DNA of 64,000 nt from Variovorax sp. PMC12. Lineage in GTDB: Bacteria > Pseudomonadota > Gammaproteobacteria > Burkholderiales > Burkholderiaceae_C. Below, in pieces: positions 35,945 to 43,753 of this stretch (position 1 is the stretch's first letter; every line of letters begins with the position of its first letter). Location of the stretch: NCBI RefSeq assembly GCF_003019815.1, contig NZ_CP027774.1:124001-188000 (forward strand), in the 5' to 3' direction. The notes below the pieces were generated by a model, which ran no database searches, was not told the origin of the DNA, and saw nothing but the letters and a program-made list of their open reading frames with translations. The position numbers were made by a program, and so were the translations under genes.

Positions 35945-37021
35945 CTAAGGAAGGTTCTCCCGAAAAATCACCTGGCTGCGCGTCGTTTCCACGCCGCTGA
36001 GCGCCTCGCGCTTGTCGCGCAGGTTGGTGAAGATGCGCACGCAGCTCATCAGCGTGGTGTGCGGGCTCTGCGTGATCACCGCGTCCATGCTGCCGTCGAT
36101 CAGCAAGGCGCGCGTGTCGGGCGTCAGGCCGTGGCCGATGAAGACCACCTTCTGCTCGCGCCCCGCTTCCTTCAGGGCGCGCGCCACACCGTCGGACGCT
36201 CCGCCGATGTTGTAGATGCCGCCCATGTCCGGGTGCTGCTCCAGCAGCGCGCGCGTCTGGCGGTAGTTCTTGTCCGCGTCGTCTTGCCCTTCGCGCAGGC
36301 CCACCACTTCGAGCCGCGGAAACATCTCGTCGATGACATGCAGGAAGCCCGCCTCGCGTTCCTCGTGCGCCTTGTAGCTCAGGCTGCCTGCGATGAGCGC
36401 GACCTTGGCCGCGCGCGTGCCGATGAACCGGCCGATGAGGTAGCCCGCCGTGCGCCCCGCGGCCCGGTTGTCGAGCCCCACGAACGCGGCGCGCTCCGAG
36501 TTCGACAGGTCCGAGATCAGCGTCACCACCGGCAGCCCGCGTGCGGCGAGCGCAGCCACCGCCTCGCGCACCGCCGGATGCTCGAGCGCCATCATCGCGA
36601 TGCCGTCGCAGCGCTGGCCGTGCCGGTGCAGCGCGTTCGCCAGCTCATGCGGATTGAAGCTCTCGATGAACACCGTGCGGCACTGCACGTTGAACGGCGC
36701 CCAGTGCTCCTGCGCGTAGCCCACCATGTCGCCCAGCATGCGGATGAACCGGTTGGTGCCCGCCGGCAGCAGGAACACCAGCCGCAGCGGCGGCGGCGTC
36801 AGCGCCGCATACAGCGCCGGCCCGGGCAGGTAGTCGAGCTCGCCCGCAGCCTTGAGCACGCGCTGCACCGTCGCATCGCGCACGCCCGGGCGCCGGTTGA
36901 GCACGCGGTCGACGGTGGCGGTCGACACCTGCGCCGCGCGGGCGATGTCCACCACGCGGGCGCGGCGGGCTTCCAGAGGTGAAGCAGACGAGTCGGGAAG
37001 CGGTGAAGGGTTATCCCTCAT
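35945..37021 (-). CDS. LacI family transcriptional regulator
   Basis: 358 residues. The N-terminal helix-turn-helix is VDIARAAQVSTATVDRVLN, with the hinge ALKAAGELDY-type segment after it. The sugar-binding-protein-like effector domain covers residues 80-350 and resembles the type I periplasmic receptors of the pentose group, not the maltose-type. It is divergent from the TRAP/RLP/kinase operon with 134 bases between, where palindromic TGATGCATCA sites lie. It is therefore the probable repressor of that operon, released by an acid sugar or a pathway intermediate. Confidence 0.92.
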   Translation of the reverse strand: MRDNPSPLPDSSASPLEARRARVVDIARAAQVSTATVDRVLNRRPGVRDATVQRVLKAAGELDYLPGPALYAALTPPPLRLVFLLPAGTNRFIRMLGDMVGYAQEHWAPFNVQCRTVFIESFNPHELANALHRHGQRCDGIAMMALEHPAVREAVAALAARGLPVVTLISDLSNSERAAFVGLDNRAAGRTAGYLIGRFIGTRAAKVALIAGSLSYKAHEEREAGFLHVIDEMFPRLEVVGLREGQDDADKNYRQTRALLEQHPDMGGIYNIGGASDGVARALKEAGREQKVVFIGHGLTPDTRALLIDGSMDAVITQSPHTTLMSCVRIFTNLRDKREALSGVETTRSQVIFRENLP

Positions 37022-37053
37022 ACATCAAAAACCATCAGAGCCAAGTTTGACCG

Positions 37054-37115
37054 GGATCATGCATCCTTTTATCTTCCCTCTGGCCTGAATTCAATGATGC
37101 ATCAGATTGCATCAA
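37054..37115. promoter_or_regulatory. candidate LacI-family operators upstream of the TRAP/RLP operon
   Basis: The gap holds a perfect palindrome TGATGCATCA (37095-37104) and a related near-palindrome GGATCATGCATCC (37054-37066) about 38 bases away centre to centre. A half-match TTGCATCAA (37107-37115) adjoins the first. All share the ATGCAT or TGCATC core. This is the spacing and symmetry expected of LacI-type sites for the adjacent gene, though binding is inferred. Confidence 0.5.
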
Positions 37116-37155
37116 CCGCAGTCCGCAAGAACTGGACGATCACGGAGACAAAATC

Positions 37156-38175
37156 ATGACCTCGCTGACCCGCAGGCGCGCCCTGCGCACCCTTTCCGCC
37201 CTCCCCGCCGCCGGCATCGTCACGGCGCTGCCGCGCATCGCACGCGCCGCCGAGTTCTCGTACAAGTACGGCAACAACCTGCCGCTGACGCATCCGCTGA
37301 ACATCCGCGCGCAGGAAGCGGCCGAGCACATCGCCAAGGAGACCAAGGGCCGCGTCGAGATCAAGATCTTCCCCAACAACCAGCTCGGCGGCGACACCGA
37401 CATGCTGGCGCAGGTGCGCTCGGGCGGCATCGAGTTCTTCACGCCCTCGGCGCTGGTCATCGCCACGCTGGTGCCGGTGGCGGCCATCAATGCCGTGGGC
37501 TTTGCCTTCAACGATTACGCCCAGGTGTGGGCCGCGATGGACGGCAAGCTCGGCGCACATGTGCGCGGCGCCATCGCCAAGTCGCGCCTCTATGCTTTCG
37601 AGAAAATGTGGGACAACGGCTTTCGCCAGACCACCAGCAGCAAGGCCGCGGTAGCCACCGCCAAGGACATGGACGGCCTGAAGATCCGCGTGCCAGTGAG
37701 CCCGCTGTCGATCTCGATGTTCAAGGGCCTGGGCGCCGCGCCGGCCAGCCTGCAGTTCAGCGAGGTCTACTCGGCGCTGCAGACGAAGATCGTCGATGCG
37801 CAGGAAAACCCGCTGCCCATCATCCAGGTCGCCAAGCTGTTCGAGGTGCAGAAGTTCTGCTCGCTCACCAACCACATCTGGGACGGCTACTGGTTCATCG
37901 CCAACGGCCGCGCCTGGGAAGCACTGCCCGAGGACCTGAAGACCATCGTCGCCCGCGCCATCAACGATGCCGGCATGCAGCAGCGCGACGACATCCGCAA
38001 GCTCAACGAATCGGTGGTCGGCGACCTGCAGGCCAAGGGCCTGAGCATCAACCGTCCCGCCGCCGAGAGCTTTCGCGCGAAGCTGCGCGAGTCGGGCTTC
38101 TACGGCGAATGGAAAGGCCGCTTCGGCCCCGAGGCCTGGGCGCTGCTCGAGGGCGCGGTCGGCAAGCTGGCCTGA
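37156..38175 (+). CDS. TRAP transporter substrate-binding protein (DctP family)
   Basis: 339 residues. A twin-arginine-like signal (LTRRRALRTLSALPAAG) ends near ARAAE. The mature part is DctP-like: NNLPLTHPLNIRAQEAAEHI, KIFPNNQLGG, and GLKIRVPVSPLSISMFKGLG, where an arginine commonly binds the ligand carboxylate. It would bind an acid, presumably the acid sugar consumed by the downstream enzymes. GGAG precedes the ATG. The DctQM gene follows 6 bases after its stop. Confidence 0.93.
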   Translation: MTSLTRRRALRTLSALPAAGIVTALPRIARAAEFSYKYGNNLPLTHPLNIRAQEAAEHIAKETKGRVEIKIFPNNQLGGDTDMLAQVRSGGIEFFTPSALVIATLVPVAAINAVGFAFNDYAQVWAAMDGKLGAHVRGAIAKSRLYAFEKMWDNGFRQTTSSKAAVATAKDMDGLKIRVPVSPLSISMFKGLGAAPASLQFSEVYSALQTKIVDAQENPLPIIQVAKLFEVQKFCSLTNHIWDGYWFIANGRAWEALPEDLKTIVARAINDAGMQQRDDIRKLNESVVGDLQAKGLSINRPAAESFRAKLRESGFYGEWKGRFGPEAWALLEGAVGKLA

Positions 38176-38181
38176 CCACCC

Positions 38182-40071
38182 ATGGTGCATGAATCGACTT
38201 TCGAGGCGGCCGCCTTTGCCGGCGCCTCGGCCAACCCGCTGAGCGGCATGGCGTCGCGCATCGACCGCGTGCTCGGCGCGGCGGTCGAGGCCGTGGCCGC
38301 GCTGCTGGTGCTCGCCGAGATCTGCGTGCTGTTCGCCGGCGTGGTGTCGCGCTACCTGTTCCACGCGCCGCTGGTGTGGTCCGACGAGCTCGCGTCCATC
38401 CTCTTCCTGTGGCTGTCCATGCTCGGCGCCGTGGTGGCGCTGCGCCGCGGCGAGCACATGCGCATGACCGCGCTGGTGCAGAAGGTGCGCCCGCAGACGC
38501 GCGCCATCCTTGATGCCTTCGCGATCGCCGCCTCGGTCGCGTTCCTCGTGCTGATCATCTGGCCGTCGATCGACTACGCCCACGAAGAGTCGTTCATCGT
38601 CACGCCGGCGCTGGAGGTCAGCAACGCGTGGCGCGCCGCGGCCCTTCCGGCGGGCATCGGCATCATGCTGGCGATGGCACTGCTGCGCCTGCTGCGCGTG
38701 TGCACCGGCCGGCAGATCGCGCTCGCGCTCGTCGGCACGGCCGCGCTGGTGGGCGCCTTCTGGCTTGCCGCACCGGTGTTCGCCGGCCTCGGCAAGTTCA
38801 ACCTGGTGATCTTCTTCGTGGTCATCGTGGCGGCCACGGTGCTCTCCGGCGTGCCCATCGCGTTCTCTTTCGCGCTGGCGACCTTCGGCTACCTGGCGCT
38901 CACCACGCGCACGCCGCTGCTGGTGATGGTGGGCCGCCTCGACGAGGGCATGTCGCACCTGATCCTGCTGGCGGTGCCGCTGTTCATCTTCCTGGGCGCG
39001 CTCATCGAGATGACCGGCATGGCGCGCGCCATGATCCAGTTCCTCGCCAGCCTGCTGGGCCATGTGCGCGGCGGCCTCTCGTACGTGCTGATCGGCGCGA
39101 TGTACCTGGTGTCGGGCATCTCGGGCTCCAAGATCGCCGACATGGCGGCCATCGCGCCCGTGCTCTTCCCCGAGATGACCAAGCGCGGCGCCAAGCCCGG
39201 CGACCTGGTGGCGCTGCTGTCGGCCACCGGCGCGCAGACCGAGACCATTCCGCCGTCGATCGTGCTGATCACCATCGGCTCGGTCACCGGCATCTCGATC
39301 GCCGCGCTGTTCACGGGCGGCCTGCTGCCGGCCGTGGTGCTGGGCGCCGCGCTGTGCGCGGTGGTGTGGTGGCGCTACCGCCGCGAAGACCTCAGCGGCG
39401 TGCAGCGCTACAGCAAGCGCGAGATCGGCAAGCTGCTGCTGGTGGCGCTGCCGGCCGTGCTGCTGCCCTTCGTGATCCGCGCCGCCGTGGTCGAGGGCGT
39501 GGCCACGGCCACCGAAGTGTCGACCATCGGCATCGTCTACGCGGCCATCGTGGGCCTGGTGGTGTACCGCCAGTTCGACTGGAAGCGGCTCAAGCCGATG
39601 CTCGTCGACACGGCCTCGCTCTCGGGCGCGATCATCTTCATCGTCGGCTGCGCCACGGCCATGGCATGGGGCCTCACGCAGTCGGGTTTCTCGCAGGACC
39701 TGGCGCGGGTCATGGGCACGCTGCCCGGCGGGGCCTACGGCTTCCTGGCCGTGTCGATCGTCGCCTTCATCGTGCTGGGCAGCGTGCTCGAGGGCATTCC
39801 GGCCATCGTGCTGTTCGGGCCGCTGCTGTTTCCCATCGCCAAGGCGGCTGGCGTGCACGAGGTGCACTACGCCATGGTCGTCATCTTCTCCATGGGCATC
39901 GGCCTGTTCGCGCCGCCCTTCGGCGTGGGCTACTACGGCGCGTGCGCCGTGAGCAAGGTCAACCCCGACGAAGGCATCCGCTACATCTGGGGCTATATCG
40001 GCGCGATGCTGGTCGGCCTGGCGATCGTGGCCGTGGTCCCGTGGTTCTCGACCGGCTTCCTGAAATTCTGA
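38182..40071 (+). CDS. TRAP transporter fused small and large permease (DctQM)
   Basis: 629 residues, a fusion of the four-helix DctQ domain (about residues 20-190) with the large DctM domain (about 200-625). DctQ features include LVLAEICVLFAGVVSRYLFH and LVWSDELASILFLWLSMLG. DctM features include GVPIAFSFALATFGYLALTT and VPLFIFLGALIEMTGMARAM, then VSGISGSKIADMAAIAP. The fusion makes the importer a two-gene system with DctP. It is sodium-coupled in the family. It sits between DctP and the VOC gene in one operon. Confidence 0.93.
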   Translation: MVHESTFEAAAFAGASANPLSGMASRIDRVLGAAVEAVAALLVLAEICVLFAGVVSRYLFHAPLVWSDELASILFLWLSMLGAVVALRRGEHMRMTALVQKVRPQTRAILDAFAIAASVAFLVLIIWPSIDYAHEESFIVTPALEVSNAWRAAALPAGIGIMLAMALLRLLRVCTGRQIALALVGTAALVGAFWLAAPVFAGLGKFNLVIFFVVIVAATVLSGVPIAFSFALATFGYLALTTRTPLLVMVGRLDEGMSHLILLAVPLFIFLGALIEMTGMARAMIQFLASLLGHVRGGLSYVLIGAMYLVSGISGSKIADMAAIAPVLFPEMTKRGAKPGDLVALLSATGAQTETIPPSIVLITIGSVTGISIAALFTGGLLPAVVLGAALCAVVWWRYRREDLSGVQRYSKREIGKLLLVALPAVLLPFVIRAAVVEGVATATEVSTIGIVYAAIVGLVVYRQFDWKRLKPMLVDTASLSGAIIFIVGCATAMAWGLTQSGFSQDLARVMGTLPGGAYGFLAVSIVAFIVLGSVLEGIPAIVLFGPLLFPIAKAAGVHEVHYAMVVIFSMGIGLFAPPFGVGYYGACAVSKVNPDEGIRYIWGYIGAMLVGLAIVAVVPWFSTGFLKF

Positions 40072-40114
40072 TGCACACCACAACAACACACTCACATCCA
40101 CGGAGCCAAACGCA

Positions 40115-40654
40115 ATGAGTCGATTCCTCGGCGAGATCCGCCAACTGGGCTATGTCGTGCACGACATCGAAGCCGCCATGGACTACTGGAGCACGAAGCT
40201 GGGCGTGGGCCCCTGGTTCTACAACCCCCGCGTGCCCATCAGGAACTACCGCTACAACGGCGAGGCGCACGAGCCGCACAACTCGGTGGCGCTCGCCAAC
40301 TCGGGCTACGTGCAGGTGGAGCTCATCCAGACGCGCAACGACGTGCCATCGATGTACCGCGACTTCCTGCGGGCCGGCCGCACGGGACTGCAGCACGTGG
40401 CCTACTGGACCGCCGACTACGACGCCGACCTCGCGCGCCTCACGGCGCAGGGTTTCAAGCCCGTGATGAGCGGGGAAGTGGGCGAGCGCGGACGCTTCAT
40501 CTACTTCGACACCGAATACCACCCGGGCACCGTCATCGAGCTGTCGGAAGTCGCGGGCCCCAAGGGCAAGATGTTCGAGCTGATCCGCAACGCGTCGAAG
40601 GGCTGGGACGGCAGCGAGCCGGTGCGGCCCTTTCCCGACCTGAGCAAGCTGTGA
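40115..40654 (+). CDS. VOC (glyoxalase-fold) metalloprotein in the acid-sugar operon
   Basis: 179 residues, two vicinal-oxygen-chelate half-domains. Predicted metal ligands are Gln10 (IRQLGYVVHD), Glu69 (YVQVELIQ), His94 (GLQHVAYW) and Glu142 (TVIELSE). This Gln-Glu-His-Glu set equals that of human glyoxalase I and differs from the first-position histidine of bacterial glyoxalases and epimerases. VOC enzymes perform isomerisations, epimerisations and C-C cleavages on hydroxy-keto compounds, so an acid-sugar isomerase or epimerase is a reasonable guess. The stop overlaps the RLP start (GTGA), so it is co-translated with that gene. Confidence 0.88.
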   Translation: MSRFLGEIRQLGYVVHDIEAAMDYWSTKLGVGPWFYNPRVPIRNYRYNGEAHEPHNSVALANSGYVQVELIQTRNDVPSMYRDFLRAGRTGLQHVAYWTADYDADLARLTAQGFKPVMSGEVGERGRFIYFDTEYHPGTVIELSEVAGPKGKMFELIRNASKGWDGSEPVRPFPDLSKL

Positions 40655-41928
40655 GCGCGATGGCACCCGAACGCGTTCGCGCGCGGTACCTGGTCGAGAC
40701 GCCGCATGACGTGGCGGCTGTGGCGCAGGTGATGGCCGGCGAGCAATCGTGCGGCACCTTCACGCGTGTCGAAGGCGAGACCGACGCGCTGCGCGAGCGC
40801 GCACGCGCCACGGTGGAGGCGATCACCGAGCTGGCGCCGGCCGGGGCGCCGAGCCTGCCGAACGCCCTGCTCGAGCGCCAAGGCGCGCGAGGCCCGTGGC
40901 GGCGCGCGCACGTCGACATTTCGTTTCCGGTGGCCAACATCGGCGCCAACCTGCCGACCCTGGCCGCGACGGTGTCGGGCAACCTGTATGACCTGGGCGA
41001 GGTGACGGGGCTGCGGCTTGAATCGCTGCAGGTGCCAGCGGGCTATCGCGCGCGCTTCGAGATGCCGCGCGCCGGCATCGCCGGCACACGGCGCGCGACC
41101 GGCGTGGCCAGCGGCGCGCTGGTCGGCACCATCATCAAGCCGAACGTCGGCCTGTCCGCGGCGCAGACGGCCGAGCTCGTCGGCCGTCTGTGCGCCGCAG
41201 GCGTCGACTTCATCAAGGACGACGAGGTGTGCGCCGATCCCTCGCATGCGCCGCTGGCCGAGCGCGTGCCGGCCGTGATGGCCGTCGTGCGCGCGCATCA
41301 GGCGCGCACCGGCAAGCATGTGATGGTGGCGTTCAACATCACCGACGAGACCGACGCGATGAAGCGGCATGCCGACCTCGTCGAACGCGAAGGCGGCTCG
41401 TGCGTGATGGCCAGCCTGAACTGGTGCGGGCACTCGGGCATCCAGACGCTGCGGCGGCACACGGGGCTCGCGCTGCATGGGCATCGCAACGGCTACGGCG
41501 CACTGTCGCGGCATCCGCTGCTGGGCATCTCTTTCCAGGCATACCAGACGCTGTGGCGCCTGGCGGGGGTGGACCACATGCACGTGCACGGGCTGCAGGG
41601 CAAGTTCTCGCAGCCGGACGGCGAAGTCATCGCGTCGGCGCAGGACTGCTTCACCCCCCTGACCGATGCGGCGGACGATCGCGTGATGCCGGCCTTTTCC
41701 TCTGGCCAATGGGCCGGCACCGTGCCGGCGACGTGGAAGGCCATCGGCAGCGACGACCTTCTGTTCATGGCCGGCGGCGGCATCCTCGCGCACCCCGACG
41801 GCGCGGCGGCCGGCGTGACGAGCATCCGCCAGGCATGGTCGGCCGCGCGCGCGGGCGTGCCGCTGGCGGACGCCGCTAAAGACCAGCCCGAACTCGCCCG
41901 CGCCCTCGCCTTCTTCGGCAAGCCATGA
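40651..41928 (+). CDS. RuBisCO-like protein (form IV, OiaX/OiaT-type)
   Basis: 425 residues from GTG 40651, overlapping the VOC stop; ATG 40660 is an alternative start. It is clearly of the RuBisCO large-subunit fold. Lys163 lies in GTIIKPNVGLS. Lys189 (the carbamylatable lysine), Asp191 and Glu192 lie in DFIKDDE. His278-Arg279, His313, loop-6 Lys318 (GKFSQ), Ser351 and GGG (375-377) are also kept. The second lysine of the KPK motif is Asn165, so CO2 fixation is not expected. Related RLPs decarboxylate or cleave 3-oxo-isoapionate-4-phosphate in D-apiose catabolism. Pairing with a DUF1537 kinase supports that class of reaction. The exact substrate is not proven. Confidence 0.9.
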   Translation: MSAMAPERVRARYLVETPHDVAAVAQVMAGEQSCGTFTRVEGETDALRERARATVEAITELAPAGAPSLPNALLERQGARGPWRRAHVDISFPVANIGANLPTLAATVSGNLYDLGEVTGLRLESLQVPAGYRARFEMPRAGIAGTRRATGVASGALVGTIIKPNVGLSAAQTAELVGRLCAAGVDFIKDDEVCADPSHAPLAERVPAVMAVVRAHQARTGKHVMVAFNITDETDAMKRHADLVEREGGSCVMASLNWCGHSGIQTLRRHTGLALHGHRNGYGALSRHPLLGISFQAYQTLWRLAGVDHMHVHGLQGKFSQPDGEVIASAQDCFTPLTDAADDRVMPAFSSGQWAGTVPATWKAIGSDDLLFMAGGGILAHPDGAAAGVTSIRQAWSAARAGVPLADAAKDQPELARALAFFGKP

Positions 41929-43253
41929 GGCCGCGTCCGTCGATCGTCTACTACGGCGACGACTTCACCGGCGCGACCGACACGCTCGGCACCGCGGCGC
42001 GCGCGGGGCTGCGTGCGCTGCTGTTCCTCCAAGTGCCCGACGCCGCGCGCCTCGACCGCGCGGGGCCGCTCGACGTGCTGGGCATCGCGGGCGCGGCGCG
42101 CGCCATGACGCCCGAGGAAATGCGCACCGAGCTTCGCCCGGTGGCCGCCCTGTTCCGCTCACTGGACGCGCGCGTGCTGCACTACAAGACCTGCTCCACC
42201 TTCGACAGCGCGCCGCACATCGGCTCGATCGGCGCAGCCGTGCGTGCGTTGCGCGCGGCGGTGGAGCAGCCATGGACCGCCATCATCGGCGGGCAGCCGA
42301 ACCTGGGGCGCTACTGCCTGTTCGCCAACCTGTTCGCAGCCGCGGGAAGCGGCGCGCAGGTGCACCGCATCGACCGGCATCCGACGATGAGCTGCCATCC
42401 GGTGACGCCGATGGACGAGCCGGATCTGCGGCTGCATCTGGCGAAGCAGGGGCTCGCGGATGTGCGTTCCATGCCGTTCACCGCGGCGTCGCGCGGCAGC
42501 GATGCGCTGGATGCCGCCTTGCGCCAGGCACTGCACTCGCCGCCAGCGGACGCGGTGCTCTTCGACGTGGCCGATGCGATGCAGTTGCGCGCCATCGGCC
42601 AGGTGCTGTGGACCAGGGCGCAAGCCGCCACGATGCTGGCCGCGGGGCCGAGCAGCGTGGTGGATGCGTTGTCGATGGCGATGGGCCCGTCGCACCGGGA
42701 CAGCGGCAGTCCACCGATGGCGCGTGACGGCGTTCCACCCGCCCAGGGCCCGGTGCTGGTGCTCGCGGGCAGCCTCTCGCCCGTCACCGCGCGGCAGGTG
42801 GCGGCCGCGAAATCGTTCGACATTGTGTGGCTCGACGCACAGAAGCTGGCGCAACGCGGCGAAGCCGCCGTGGCCGAGCAGGCCGAACTGGTCATCGGCA
42901 GCCTGGCGCGCGGGCGCCACGTGCTGGCCTGCACGCGCGCGCCCGGCGCAACGTCATCGGGCGGCGGCCTGGACGCCCAGGCGCTGGCACGCGCGGGCGG
43001 CGACATGTTGGCCAAGGTGCTGGCGAGCGTACCGCTCAGACGCATCGGCGTGGCCGGCGGCGACACCTCCAGCCACGGCGTTCAGGCGCTTGACGCGTGG
43101 GGACTGTCCTATGTCGCCGACATGGGCGCCGGCACCTCGCTGTGCCGCGTGCACAGCGACGACGCCGCGCTCGACGGGCTGGAGATCATGCTCAAGGGCG
43201 GCCAGATGGGCGCGGAGGACGTGTTCGAGCGTCTGGTGCACGGCTTCGCCTAG
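41925..43253 (+). CDS. four-carbon acid sugar kinase family protein (DUF1537; OiaK/OtnK-like)
   Basis: 442 residues, full length. The N-terminal substrate domain has YYGDDFTGATDTLGTAAR (acidic pair Asp12-Asp13) and the segment ARVLHYKTCSTFDSAPHIGS. The C-terminal nucleotide domain has VAGGDTSSHGVQALD and a final LEIMLKGGQMGAEDVF. Members phosphorylate 3-oxo-tetronates, 3-oxo-isoapionate and related acid sugars. The ATG overlaps the RLP stop codon by 4 bases. The kinase would give the phosphorylated substrate for the RLP. It is the last gene of the operon. Confidence 0.93.
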   Translation: MRPRPSIVYYGDDFTGATDTLGTAARAGLRALLFLQVPDAARLDRAGPLDVLGIAGAARAMTPEEMRTELRPVAALFRSLDARVLHYKTCSTFDSAPHIGSIGAAVRALRAAVEQPWTAIIGGQPNLGRYCLFANLFAAAGSGAQVHRIDRHPTMSCHPVTPMDEPDLRLHLAKQGLADVRSMPFTAASRGSDALDAALRQALHSPPADAVLFDVADAMQLRAIGQVLWTRAQAATMLAAGPSSVVDALSMAMGPSHRDSGSPPMARDGVPPAQGPVLVLAGSLSPVTARQVAAAKSFDIVWLDAQKLAQRGEAAVAEQAELVIGSLARGRHVLACTRAPGATSSGGGLDAQALARAGGDMLAKVLASVPLRRIGVAGGDTSSHGVQALDAWGLSYVADMGAGTSLCRVHSDDAALDGLEIMLKGGQMGAEDVFERLVHGFA

Positions 43254-43305
43254 AAGAGTGCGGACTTCAAGAGCGTCCGAGGGAGATTACGGTGCGTCAA
43301 TGCAT

Positions 43306-43692
43306 TCAGGACTTCTGCTCGTGGGGCAGATGGCACACCGCCTCGACGTTGTGGCCATCGGGGGCGATGACGAAGGCCGCGTAGTAGTGAGGATGGTAGT
43401 GCGCGCGCAGCCCCGGGGCCCCATTGTCCTGGCCGCCTGCCTCGATCGCCGCACGATGAAACGCATCGACCTGGCTGCGGCTGTCCGCGGCAAACGCCAA
43501 ATGCAGTGGTGTAGGTGACGCGCCTTCGCATTCAGCCTGGTAGATCCAAAGCGAAGGTTTGCCGTGCTTGCCCAGGCCCGCGCCGTGGGGGCCCTTCATC
43601 GCGATGCCTACGCCCAACGGCGCCAGAGCCTGCAGGAAGAAGCGTTCGCTGGCTTCGACGTTGCTGGCGCGTATCCCGACATGATCGAACAT
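43306..43692 (-). CDS. VOC family protein (small glyoxalase-fold)
   Basis: About 128 residues from ATG 43692; GTG 43701 is an in-frame alternative. It contains MFDHVGIRASN, HLAFAADSRSQVDAFHRAAI and AAFVIAPDGHNVEAVCH. The ligands His (FDHVG), His (PLHLAF) and Glu (NVEAV) are present. This is the common lactoylglutathione-lyase-like small VOC group of Burkholderiales, unlike the VOC protein of the acid-sugar operon in size and ligands. It converges on the kinase gene and is probably unrelated to that pathway. Confidence 0.88.
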   Translation of the reverse strand: MFDHVGIRASNVEASERFFLQALAPLGVGIAMKGPHGAGLGKHGKPSLWIYQAECEGASPTPLHLAFAADSRSQVDAFHRAAIEAGGQDNGAPGLRAHYHPHYYAAFVIAPDGHNVEAVCHLPHEQKS

Positions 43693-43753
43693 AAGAAGCA
43701 CTCGCTCGCGTTGTGTCAGCCGGATGTTGCCACGTCACGCGGCACGCATGCCA

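Noticed and set aside
37102..40101. A 1-kb-codon open frame antisense to the TRAP genes
   Set aside because: It is histidine and arginine-rich, has no domain and mirrors the codon bias of the TRAP genes on the other strand.
40651..41928. A genuine carbon-fixing RuBisCO
   Set aside because: The second lysine of the KPK motif is asparagine, no small subunit or phosphoribulokinase is near, and the neighbours are acid-sugar genes.
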